Assembly (NCBI GenBank): GCA_905235885.1 | Contig: CAJONM010000183.1 | Span: 1 to 9,432, forward strand | Direction of reading: 5' to 3' | Source of the DNA: an uncultured Clostridia bacterium | Lineage (GTDB): Bacteria > Bacillota > Clostridia > UBA1381 | DNA: 9,432 nucleotides | Part shown: in pieces, positions 1-7,313 of the stretch | How the letters are laid out: each line of letters opens with the position of its first letter | Position numbering within the stretch: position 1 is the stretch's first letter | Made by a program: the position numbers and the translations under genes | The notes under the pieces: model-generated | Databases searched by the model: none | Told to the model about the DNA's origin: nothing | Seen by the model: the letters and a program-made list of their open reading frames with translations, nothing else

Positions 1-1
1 C

Positions 2-499
2 AGCAAAAGCGATCAGCCGCTCGCCTCGATCGCCGACAGAGCATATATCGCGCGCGGCGGCGAGCTTACAGACTGGGACGCGTACAAGGAAACGACGGGC
101 GAGAAGCTGAAGACTATGTTTCTTGCGCCGCAGTTTCTCGTATTTATCATAGTCGGCGCGATAAACACCGGCGCAAATGTGGTATTTTCAACGATATATT
201 CGATGTTTATAAACAATACTACTGTCGCGTTCGTGCCGGGATATGTGACCGCGAATGTGCTCGGCTATATATTAAACAGTAAGGTAACATTTAAAGACGA
301 TACGCTCAGCGTAATAAAATTCTTCAAATTCTTTATATCATATATCCCGAATTTCTGTATACAGACCTCGATGGTGTGGCTGTTTGACAGATTTACGAAT
401 GCGCCTGCCGTCATAGCATACGCGCTTGCCGCTCTCATAGGCGTACCGTTGACATTTGTTATAATGAAGATATTTACATTCAAGAAAAAGGGGCTGTAA
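2..499 (+). CDS. HAD-type phosphatase / GtrA membrane protein fusion (5' end missing)
   Basis: The frame is open from the window's left edge to the TAA at 497-499, so 165 C-terminal residues are seen. The last 127 (from ATG 116) form a GtrA-like domain with four predicted membrane helices, about residues 7-32, 35-59, 65-89 and 98-122 counted from that Met. Each half ends in the basic/aromatic element typical of GtrA (LNSKVTF and MKIFTFKKK). GtrA proteins are thought to move polyprenyl-phosphate-linked sugars across the membrane for surface polysaccharide or teichoic acid glycosylation. The 38 residues before Met116 (SKSDQPLASIADRAYIARGG and on) resemble the C-terminal motif IV region of HAD-IB phosphatases (SDSxSDxPL, then ADxAY and a glycine turn). 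No good ribosome binding site precedes ATG 116, so a fusion is more likely than a separate GtrA start. The GtrA call is firm; the HAD call rests on a short tail. Start at 2 means the first complete codon, not the gene start. Confidence 0.8.
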   Translation, partial: SKSDQPLASIADRAYIARGGELTDWDAYKETTGEKLKTMFLAPQFLVFIIVGAINTGANVVFSTIYSMFINNTTVAFVPGYVTANVLGYILNSKVTFKDDTLSVIKFFKFFISYIPNFCIQTSMVWLFDRFTNAPAVIAYALAALIGVPLTFVIMKIFTFKKKGL

Positions 500-528
500 T
501 ACAAAACAGGTTTTATATTATATATCAT

Positions 529-562
529 AAAAAAATAGGAGCGATGACGCTCCGATTTTTTT
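529..562. terminator. Bidirectional intrinsic terminator
   Basis: A 6-bp GC-rich stem (GGAGCG 538-543, loop ATGA, CGCTCC 548-553) is flanked by seven A on the left (529-535) and seven T on the right (556-562). It therefore works as a hairpin plus U-tract on either strand. It lies between two convergent genes and would end both the GtrA transcript and the minus-strand lipoprotein transcript. Its right T-tract overlaps the TAA stop codon of the lipoprotein gene (561-563). Confidence 0.9.
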
Positions 563-1097
563 ATTGTGCTATGCTGAAAGTCTTTGTGATCATGCCCGTT
601 TCAGGCTCGCCGTATTTGTATACGCTTACGGTAACATCCGTTTCGTTGTCGCGAAGCTTGTACGCCTTTTGCGCTATCGCCGTATCGCCCTTGCCGATAA
701 GCGTTGTTGCCGAAAGCGGATCAAACCCATCAGCGGCTACGGGAGGTGCGCCTGTAAGGTCATGTCCCTGCTGCGTTACCGACTCGGCAAAGATGCCGTC
801 AAAGCTCTTTTCGTGATCGGTCTTGTTCTTGAAGCGGTAGGAAATAACGATTATATTCGACTGTCCGTCCTCGCCTGCTATGAGCTTGGCGTCCTCTATG
901 GCGACCTCAAAATTGCCTATCTGCGCCTCAGCCTTGTCTGTCTTTTCGCCGTCCGTATTTGTAGATGTTTCCGATACGGATGAGAGCGTTTCTCCCTTAA
1001 GCTTGTCCATATCCGCCTGTGTGGCGTTTTTGTTGTTGCAGGCGGTCATTGAAACCGCAAGCGCGGCTGTTATGAATAATGCGATTATCTTTTTCAT
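561..1097 (-). CDS. DUF5067-like lipoprotein
   Basis: The product is a 178-residue secreted lipoprotein. It starts MKK, has a hydrophobic signal segment, then a lipobox-like M-T-A-C with the lipidated Cys at residue 20. A polar Ser/Thr/Asp/Lys-rich linker (about residues 22-60) leads into one beta-rich domain (about 61-178). That domain begins with a pattern typical of DUF5067 and related Ig-like lipoprotein domains: an N-F-E-V-A-I strand, then a strand ending in Y-R-F-K-N-K-T-D. The cellular role of this family is not known; location on the outer face of the membrane is inferred from the signal. Two Met codons lie side by side (1098-1100 and 1095-1097). The ribosome binding site AAAGGTG (complement of 1105-1111) sits 4 bases from the first and 7 from the second, so the second is preferred; the first would add one Met. 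The gene is monocistronic, convergent with the GtrA gene and divergent from malQ. Confidence 0.8.
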   Translation of the reverse strand: MKKIIALFITAALAVSMTACNNKNATQADMDKLKGETLSSVSETSTNTDGEKTDKAEAQIGNFEVAIEDAKLIAGEDGQSNIIVISYRFKNKTDHEKSFDGIFAESVTQQGHDLTGAPPVAADGFDPLSATTLIGKGDTAIAQKAYKLRDNETDVTVSVYKYGEPETGMITKTFSIAQ

Positions 1098-1113
1098 CAT
1101 GTATCACCTTTCA

Positions 1114-1160
1114 ATAGTATTGGTATAAGAATATTATACCCTCGATCCCGTATATACTAT
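1114..1160. repeat. Nested inverted repeats in the lipoprotein leader/promoter
   Basis: The inner repeat pairs GGTATAA (1122-1128) with TTATACC (1134-1140), a 7-bp stem with a 5-base loop. The outer repeat pairs ATAGTAT (1114-1120) with ATACTAT (1154-1160), again 7 bp. The inner arm covers the TATAAT candidate -10, and the outer right arm covers the other -10. It may be an operator for a dimeric repressor, or a hairpin in the 5' leader if transcription starts upstream of it. AT-rich arms of this length can also arise by chance. Confidence 0.4.
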
Positions 1161-1182
1161 CACAGCGAACGAGAAAAATCAA
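1133..1182 (-). promoter_or_regulatory. Candidate promoter(s) for the lipoprotein gene
   Basis: Two candidates are visible on the minus strand. The first has TTGATT (complement of 1177-1182), a 17-base spacer and TAGTAT (complement of 1154-1159) preceded by TGA, an extended -10. The second is a perfect TATAAT (complement of 1133-1138) without a good -35. The first has the better overall match. Which one is used cannot be decided from sequence. Confidence 0.5.
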
Positions 1183-1209
1183 GTGGAATTTTAATTTTTT
1201 CACAATTTA

Positions 1210-1237
1210 TTGACATATTTTTAATATATGATATAAT
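1210..1237 (+). promoter_or_regulatory. Sigma-A promoter of malQ
   Basis: Perfect TTGACA (1210-1215), a 16-base spacer and perfect TATAAT (1232-1237) preceded by TG (1229-1230), making an extended -10. Transcription would start near 1243-1246, so the leader before the malQ ribosome binding site is only a few bases long and leaves no room for a riboswitch or attenuator. No clear catabolite-response element was found next to it. Confidence 0.85.
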
Positions 1238-1260
1238 TAGTGTAATTGCGAAAGGAGATA

Positions 1261-2760
1261 ATGACAGACATGAGAGCGAGCGGAATACTTATGCACATAT
1301 CCTCGCTGCCGTCGGATCACGGTATCGGCACAATGGGCAGAGAGGCGTATAGATTTGTGGATTTTCTTGCGGAGGCAAAGCAGACATATTGGCAGATAAT
1401 GCCTATAGGCCCGACAAGCTACGGCGACTCGCCGTATCAGTCGTATTCAACGCACGCGGGAAATCCGTATTTTATTGATCCGGATATGCTCGTTGAGGAC
1501 GGGCTTCTGGAAAGGAGTGATCTCGAGGGGATCGATTGGGGTGACGACGAGGAGCGCACCGACTACGGCAAGCTGTATGAGGGCAGATTTCCCGTTTTGC
1601 GCCGCGCGTATGAGAATTTCAGGAAAACAGGCGACAGACAGCCGTTTTATCAATTTCTCGACAAGAACGATATATGGATCTCAAACTATGCGCTGTTTAT
1701 GGCGATAAAGAACGCGCACGGCGGAAAGTCATGGCTTGAATGGGACGAAGGACTGAAGCGGCGCGATCCGCACAGCCTGTGGCTTTTCAAGGAGTCGAAC
1801 GCGGACGAAGTGGAGTTCTGGGAATTTGTACAGTACAAATTTTTCGAGCAGTGGCAGGCACTCAAGGAATATGCCAACGGCAAGGGCATTCAGATAATCG
1901 GCGACATCCCGATATATGTCGCGCTTGACAGCGCGCCCGTATGGGTGCATCCGGATCTGTTCGAGCTTGACGGAGATCTTAATCCGAAAACCGTAGCCGG
2001 TTGTCCGCCGGACGCGTTTTCACCGACGGGGCAGCTTTGGGGCAACCCGATATACAACTGGCAGAGACACCGCGAAACGGGTTACGGCTGGTGGCTCGAC
2101 CGTTTTCGCGGCGCGGCGCAGCTTTATGATATAGTCCGTATCGACCATTTCCGCGGCTTTGACAGCTATTATTCAATACCGGCGCAGGACTCTACCGCCG
2201 AGCATGGACAATGGCACAACGGACCGGGCATAGAGTTTTTCAGATTTGTCGAGTCGCATCTGGGCAGACTGCCCATAATCGCGGAGGATCTGGGCTTTTT
2301 AACGCCGTCTGTAATAGCGATGCTGTCCGAGACGGGGTTCCCGGGCATGAAGGTGCTGGAATTTGCGTTCGATCCGCGTGAGGAGAGCAACTATCTGCCG
2401 TATACATACGATAAGAACTGCGTCGTATATATCGGCACGCACGACAACGCCACGATAAAGGGCTGGCTGGACGAAATCGATCGCGACACATACGAATTTT
2501 GCAGTAAGTTTATAAACTATGACGGAACAGGCGCAAGCGAATTTATATGGAGCTTTATAAGGTGCGCGTTCGCAAGCGTGGGCGATACGCTCATAGTCCA
2601 GATGCAGGATTATCTGGAGCTTGGCAGCGACTCGCGCATGAACACGCCCGGCGCACCGAGCGGAAACTGGCAATGGCGAATGAAGCGCGGCGCGTACACG
2701 CCTGAGCTTGCCGCGCGGATCGCCGACATAACGAGGACATACGGCAGATGCCCCCGCTGA
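1261..2760 (+). CDS. malQ: 4-alpha-glucanotransferase (amylomaltase, GH77)
   Basis: This cytoplasmic enzyme transfers 4-alpha-glucan segments between maltodextrins and releases glucose, in maltodextrin and glycogen metabolism. The 499-residue length fits the short bacterial amylomaltase class rather than the longer E. coli MalQ. The three GH77 catalytic acids are in place: nucleophile Asp295 in RIDHFRG, acid/base Glu342 in IIAEDLG, and Asp395 in GTHDN, at nearly the same numbers as in Thermus amylomaltase (293, 340, 395). Other family motifs are GDIPIYV, CPPDAFSPTGQLWGNP and the C-terminal NTPGAPSGNWQWR. A TTG codon at 1246 extends the frame, but AAAGGAG (1251-1257) lies downstream of it, so ATG 1261 is chosen. 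The spacing to 1261 is short (3 bases), and ATG 1270 (12 bases) is a real alternative. The beta-galactosidase gene follows after 45 bases with no terminator, suggesting one operon. Confidence 0.96.
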   Translation: MTDMRASGILMHISSLPSDHGIGTMGREAYRFVDFLAEAKQTYWQIMPIGPTSYGDSPYQSYSTHAGNPYFIDPDMLVEDGLLERSDLEGIDWGDDEERTDYGKLYEGRFPVLRRAYENFRKTGDRQPFYQFLDKNDIWISNYALFMAIKNAHGGKSWLEWDEGLKRRDPHSLWLFKESNADEVEFWEFVQYKFFEQWQALKEYANGKGIQIIGDIPIYVALDSAPVWVHPDLFELDGDLNPKTVAGCPPDAFSPTGQLWGNPIYNWQRHRETGYGWWLDRFRGAAQLYDIVRIDHFRGFDSYYSIPAQDSTAEHGQWHNGPGIEFFRFVESHLGRLPIIAEDLGFLTPSVIAMLSETGFPGMKVLEFAFDPREESNYLPYTYDKNCVVYIGTHDNATIKGWLDEIDRDTYEFCSKFINYDGTGASEFIWSFIRCAFASVGDTLIVQMQDYLELGSDSRMNTPGAPSGNWQWRMKRGAYTPELAARIADITRTYGRCPR

Positions 2761-2805
2761 CTTTTCCCGTATTGTTACAGAAAAACACAACAGGAGCATT
2801 ATCTT

Positions 2806-5718
2806 ATGAAAATCATAAATTATCACGAAAACCCGACGGCGCTGCACATAGGTTGCGAGGCTCCGCGCGCGTACTATATCCCGTTCTCGTCCGCAGGTGA
2901 AGCGCGGTCACTGTGCCGCGAGCAGTCGGACAGATTCATTTCTCTTAACGGGACATGGAAATTCAAATACAGCGGCAGCGTGTACGATCTTGAGGAGCTT
3001 GGAGAGATAAAGTATACCGACACGATCCCCGTACCGTCATGCTGGCAGTGCAAGGGGTATGACAGACACCAATATGTAAACGCGTCGTATCCCTTCCCGT
3101 TCGATCCGCCGTATGTGCCGCTCGATACGCCATGCGGTATGTACGAGCGCGAGATAGAGCTTGATAAGTCGGCGCAAAAGCGGTACTATATCAACTTTGA
3201 GGGTGTGGATTCATGCTTTTATCTGTGGATAAACGGCAGGCTTGCCGGCTACAGTCAGGTATCGCACTCAACGAGCGAATTTGACATAACCGACCTCATA
3301 CACAGCGGAAAAAACACAATAAACGCGCTTGTTATGAAATGGTGTGACGGCAGCTATCTTGAAGCGCAGGATAAATTCCGTATGAGCGGTATTTTCAGGG
3401 ATGTGTATATCCTTGTCCGCGATAGCGAACACATATCCGATTTCTTCATACATACCGCAACGGACGGCACTGTGCGGATAGACTGTGACCGCGCGGCGGA
3501 ATACACGCTTTATGACGGCGATACGAAGATCGGCGCGGCACAGGGCAAAACGGCGGAAATAAAGATAACCGACCCGAAGCTGTGGACGGCGGAAACACCG
3601 TATTTGTACACTCTTATCATAAACTACGGCGGTGAATATATCATGCAGCGCGTCGGCATACGCGAGATAACGATAAAGGACGGCGTTATGCTCCTTAACG
3701 GACAGAAATTCAAGCTCAAGGGCGCGAACCGCCACGACAGCGATCCGAGAACGGGCTATACAATATCGCGCGAGCAGGCTTTGACCGATCTGCGGCTTAT
3801 GAAGAAAAGCAATATAAATGCCGTCAGAACGAGCCATTATCCGAACTCACCGTGGTTTACGGAGCTGTGCGACGAGATGGGCTTTTATGTGTGCGCGGAG
3901 GCGGATCTGGAAACGCACGGAGTATGCAGGTATTACGGCGGCAGTCAGGAGGTAAGCTTCGGACATTTGCAGCAGGACGAGCGTTTTGCCGAGGCGATCC
4001 TCGACCGCTCAAGGCTGAATGTCATGCGCGACAAAAACCGTCCCAGCGTTATCATCTGGTCACTGGGCAATGAGGCAGGCTACGGCGCGAATATAGAAAA
4101 TGCCGGAAGATGGGTAAAGGCATACGACCCGTCGCGTCCGACGCATTATGAAAGCACATATACATCGTTCGGATATGAGAACGACACATCCATGCTTGAT
4201 CTTGAAAGCACCATGTACGCCTCACCCGAACAGGTGGAGAAATATTTGACAAGCGGCGCGAAAAATCCGTATATGATGTGCGAATTTATTCACGCGATGG
4301 GTAACGGCCCCGGCTCGATAACGGATTATACCGACCTCATGGACAAATACGACGGATTTGTCGGCGCGTTCATATGGGAATGGTGTGACCATGCGATATA
4401 TATGGGCGAGAGCAACGGAAAGGCGGTGTATTGGTACGGCGGCGATTTCGGCGAGGATCTCCATGACGGAAACTTCTGCTGTGACGGCGTTGTATTCCCC
4501 GACAGAACGCCGCATACGGGACTGGCGGAATATAAAAACGCCATACGCCCCATACGCGCAACGGCAGAGGGTGATACTGTCGTATTTGAAAACCGTCTTG
4601 ATTTTTCGGATATATCCGCGCTGTACACCGTAAGATATGAGGTGGCGCATAACGGCATCATCACCGATCGGGGAGAGATCGGACTTGCGCCGACGCCGCC
4701 GCGCGGCAGATGCGTTATGCCGATGCCCGAATTTGAGCGGCGCGATGGCGAGTGCTACATTCGGTTTATATATACGGACAACAACGCAGCAGAGGCAGGC
4801 TTTGATCAGATAAAGCTTTACGGCGGCGAGCCGTTTGCCGTACCGCATTGCGAGGGAGGTGCGCCCACCGTTTCGGAAACCGATACGGAGATAGAGATCA
4901 GGGGCGATAGCTTTATATATGTCTATGATAAGAAAACGGCAATATTTAAGCGTCTTTCTCACAACGGACGGGAAATACTCGCTAAGCCGATGGAATGGAA
5001 CATATGGCGCGCGCCTACGGACAACGACAGAAACATCAAGCACCGTTGGTACGATGCAGGCTATAACAGGGCATATGCGCGCGCATACGGAACGGAAACG
5101 GAGACGGACGGCTGCGTTACGCTCCGCTCGACGATAAACATTACGGCTAACGCGATGCGCTCGATCGTCCGTGCCGATGTCGTATGGACTGTCAAAAGCG
5201 ACGGCGGCTTACGGCTGTCTGTCAGAGCGCGATTAAATGACAACGAACCGTATTTTGATATGCCGTTCCTGCCGCGCTTCGGCATACGCGCATTCCTGCC
5301 GCGCGAATATGATGATGTGGCATACTACGGATTCGGACCGCGCGAGAGCTATTCGGATAAACATCTGGCGTCATATGTGGGATTATTCCGCTCCGCCGTA
5401 TCGGATATGGGCGAGGATTATATAAAGCCGCAGGAGAACGGAAGCCGTTTCGGCTGTAAATATCTTTCGCTGTCTGCAACGGAGAGCAAGCTTCAGATAT
5501 ACGGAAGCTCGTTTTCATTCAACGCGTCCGAATACACCGCCGAGGAGCTGGAGCTCGCGGCGCATAATTATGAGCTGGAAAAATGCGGCATGACGGTGCT
5601 GTGCGTTGACTACAGACAGGCTGGCATAGGCTCCAACAGCTGCGGACCGGAGCTATCGGACCGCGAAAAGATAGAAAAGGAATTTGAGTGGACGATAGAC
5701 ATTGTCCCACAGCCGTAA
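2806..5718 (+). CDS. lacZ: GH2 beta-galactosidase (LacZ type)
   Basis: A 970-residue retaining glycosidase that hydrolyses terminal beta-D-galactosides such as lactose. It has no signal peptide, so it acts in the cytoplasm on imported sugars. The order of parts is that of LacZ: N-terminal jelly-roll sugar-binding domain (about 40-205), Ig-like domain (about 208-295), TIM barrel (about 296-585), linker domain, and C-terminal small-chain domain (about 690-965) with WNIWRAPTDND and the YYGFGPRESY and KPQENG motifs. The acid/base is Glu423 in SLGNEAGYG and the nucleophile is Glu493 in MMCEFIHAMGN; the barrel motifs KGANRHDSDPRTG and RTSHYPN are present. The product is slightly shorter than E. coli LacZ (1023) but looks complete. 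AGGAG (2792-2796) lies 9 bases before the ATG. The gene probably shares the malQ promoter. Specificity for another beta-galactoside rather than lactose cannot be excluded. Confidence 0.95.
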   Translation: MKIINYHENPTALHIGCEAPRAYYIPFSSAGEARSLCREQSDRFISLNGTWKFKYSGSVYDLEELGEIKYTDTIPVPSCWQCKGYDRHQYVNASYPFPFDPPYVPLDTPCGMYEREIELDKSAQKRYYINFEGVDSCFYLWINGRLAGYSQVSHSTSEFDITDLIHSGKNTINALVMKWCDGSYLEAQDKFRMSGIFRDVYILVRDSEHISDFFIHTATDGTVRIDCDRAAEYTLYDGDTKIGAAQGKTAEIKITDPKLWTAETPYLYTLIINYGGEYIMQRVGIREITIKDGVMLLNGQKFKLKGANRHDSDPRTGYTISREQALTDLRLMKKSNINAVRTSHYPNSPWFTELCDEMGFYVCAEADLETHGVCRYYGGSQEVSFGHLQQDERFAEAILDRSRLNVMRDKNRPSVIIWSLGNEAGYGANIENAGRWVKAYDPSRPTHYESTYTSFGYENDTSMLDLESTMYASPEQVEKYLTSGAKNPYMMCEFIHAMGNGPGSITDYTDLMDKYDGFVGAFIWEWCDHAIYMGESNGKAVYWYGGDFGEDLHDGNFCCDGVVFPDRTPHTGLAEYKNAIRPIRATAEGDTVVFENRLDFSDISALYTVRYEVAHNGIITDRGEIGLAPTPPRGRCVMPMPEFERRDGECYIRFIYTDNNAAEAGFDQIKLYGGEPFAVPHCEGGAPTVSETDTEIEIRGDSFIYVYDKKTAIFKRLSHNGREILAKPMEWNIWRAPTDNDRNIKHRWYDAGYNRAYARAYGTETETDGCVTLRSTINITANAMRSIVRADVVWTVKSDGGLRLSVRARLNDNEPYFDMPFLPRFGIRAFLPREYDDVAYYGFGPRESYSDKHLASYVGLFRSAVSDMGEDYIKPQENGSRFGCKYLSLSATESKLQIYGSSFSFNASEYTAEELELAAHNYELEKCGMTVLCVDYRQAGIGSNSCGPELSDREKIEKEFEWTIDIVPQP

Positions 5719-5744
5719 AAAGGGATAGCTTTTCTAAATTTTGC

Positions 5745-5774
5745 TTGACAAACAACAGCGTATTAGAGTATAAT
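5745..5774 (+). promoter_or_regulatory. Sigma-A promoter of the isomerase-transaldolase unit
   Basis: Perfect TTGACA (5745-5750), an 18-base spacer and perfect TATAAT (5769-5774), in the gap after the beta-galactosidase stop. Transcription would start near 5781. It is followed by an ideal ribosome binding site, AAGGAGG (5798-5804), 6 bases before ATG 5811. This predicts strong expression separate from the malQ unit. No clear terminator precedes it, so some readthrough from upstream is possible. Confidence 0.85.
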
Positions 5775-5810
5775 TGATATATATTATGAAATAAAACAAG
5801 GAGGAACAAT

Positions 5811-7295
5811 ATGAAAAACATTCCAAAGGTAAAGATCGGTATAGTTGCGGTCAGCCGCGACTGTTTCCCCGAAAGTCTTTCGGTCAACAGACGGAAGGCG
5901 CTTATAGAAGCATATTCAAAAAAATACGATGCGTCCGATATTTATGAATGTCCCGTATGTATAGTTGAGAGTGAGATACATATGCAGCAGGCGCTTGCCG
6001 ATATAAAGGCGGCAGGCTGCAACGCGCTGTGCGTATATTTAGGCAATTTCGGTCCTGAAATATCCGAAACGATGCTTGCTCAGCAATTTGACGGCCCGAA
6101 AATGTTCGTGGCGGCTGCGGAAGAAAATGTCGGTATGCTTTCTGACGATCGCGGCGACGCGTATTGCGGTATGCTCAATGCCAGCTATAATCTGAAGCTG
6201 CGCGGCGTAAAGGCGTACATACCCGAATATCCCGTAGGCGATGCTGAGGAATGCGCCGATATGATAAACGAGTTCCTGCCGATAGCAAGAGCGGTAATAG
6301 GCCTCAGAAGCCTCAAGCTCATATCGTTCGGACCGCGTCCGTTGAATTTCCTTGCATGCAATGCTCCGATATATCAGCTGTATCAGCTTGGCGTGGAGAT
6401 AGAGGAAAACTCCGAGCTTGACCTGTTCGAGAGCTTTAACGCTCACGAAGGCGACAAGAGGATCCACGATGTTGTCGCCGATATGGAAGCCGAGCTTGGC
6501 GCCGGCAACAAGAAGCCGGAGATACTTGCAAAGCTGGCTCAGTATGAGCTGACGCTGCTGGACTGGGTAGAGGCGCACAAGGGTTCAAAGGAATATGTAG
6601 CTATAGCGGGCAAATGCTGGCCGGCGTTCCATACGCAGTTCGGATTTGTTCCGTGCTATGTAAATTCGCGTCTTACGGGCAAAGGCATACCCGTATCGTG
6701 CGAGGTTGATATTTACGGCGCGTTGTCCGAATACATCGGTGTATGCGTATCAGAGGACGCCGTAACGCTCCTTGACATAAACAACTCTGTTCCCAAGGAT
6801 ATGTATGAGTCCGAGATAAAGGGCAAATTCGATTACACGCATCATGACACATTTATGGGCTTCCATTGCGGCAATACCTGCTCAAGCAAGCTTGCGGCAT
6901 GCTCGATGAAGTATCAGAAGATAATGGCGCGTTCGCTGCCGATAGAGGTAACAAACGGCACGCTTGAGGGCGACATCGCTCCGGGCGATATAACCTTCTT
7001 CAGACTCCAAAGCACATCCGACGCGAAGCTGCGCGGCTATATCGCAAACGGCGAGGTACTGCCGGTGGCAACACGCTCATTCGGTTCAATAGGCGTATTC
7101 GCGATACCTGAGATGGGAAGATTTTACCGCCATGTGCTTATAGAAAAGAACTTTCCGCATCATGGCGCGGTAGCGTTCGGACACCATGCGAAGGCTCTTT
7201 ATGAGGTATTTAAGTATGTCGGCGTACCCGTTGAGGAAATAGGCTACAATCAGCCGCAATCGGCAAAATATGCAACGGAAAATCCGTGGAAGTAA
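5811..7295 (+). CDS. L-fucose/L-arabinose isomerase family protein
   Basis: This 494-residue protein belongs to the FucI/AraA-like ketol isomerases (COG2407-type), which convert an aldose to a ketose with a divalent metal. Family signs are a Rossmann-like N-terminal half beginning VKIGIVAVSRDCFPE, a GKCWPAFHTQFG segment (267-278), CEVDIYG (297-303), GFHCGNTC (350-357) and a C-terminal FPHHGAVAFGHHAK (448-461). By analogy with E. coli FucI (Glu337, Asp361, His528), Asp300 and His450 or His451 are likely metal ligands. An equivalent of the catalytic Glu is less obvious, as Gln276 falls near that place by spacing. The substrate cannot be read from sequence. It heads a bicistron with a transaldolase 18 bases downstream, which suggests that its ketose product, perhaps after phosphorylation, feeds an aldol-type cleavage. 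It is not a close match to canonical FucI, which is about 590 residues, or to canonical AraA. Confidence 0.85.
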   Translation: MKNIPKVKIGIVAVSRDCFPESLSVNRRKALIEAYSKKYDASDIYECPVCIVESEIHMQQALADIKAAGCNALCVYLGNFGPEISETMLAQQFDGPKMFVAAAEENVGMLSDDRGDAYCGMLNASYNLKLRGVKAYIPEYPVGDAEECADMINEFLPIARAVIGLRSLKLISFGPRPLNFLACNAPIYQLYQLGVEIEENSELDLFESFNAHEGDKRIHDVVADMEAELGAGNKKPEILAKLAQYELTLLDWVEAHKGSKEYVAIAGKCWPAFHTQFGFVPCYVNSRLTGKGIPVSCEVDIYGALSEYIGVCVSEDAVTLLDINNSVPKDMYESEIKGKFDYTHHDTFMGFHCGNTCSSKLAACSMKYQKIMARSLPIEVTNGTLEGDIAPGDITFFRLQSTSDAKLRGYIANGEVLPVATRSFGSIGVFAIPEMGRFYRHVLIEKNFPHHGAVAFGHHAKALYEVFKYVGVPVEEIGYNQPQSAKYATENPWK

Positions 7296-7313
7296 AAACA
7301 GGAGGAACAGAAA

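Noticed and set aside
544..983. Plus-strand open frames (90 and 139 residues) opposite the lipoprotein gene
   Set aside because: The minus-strand frame has a signal peptide, lipobox, ribosome binding site and terminator; the plus-strand frames start inside the terminator region and lack support.
1246..1260. TTG start for malQ five codons upstream
   Set aside because: The only good ribosome binding site lies downstream of this TTG, and the predicted transcription start falls at about the same place.
1100..1260. Catabolite-response element (cre) in the divergent region
   Set aside because: No stretch matches the TGNAANCGNNNNCA-type consensus well enough; the nearest, at 1241, fails at the centre and end.
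4222..5043. 273-residue open frame on the minus strand inside the beta-galactosidase gene
   Set aside because: It is antisense to a clear GH2 coding frame, has Arg/Tyr/Ile-rich low-likelihood composition and matches no family.
5718..5733. Possible terminator after the beta-galactosidase (AAAAG / CTTTT)
   Set aside because: The stem is only 5 AT-rich pairs with a 6-base loop and no U-tract follows.
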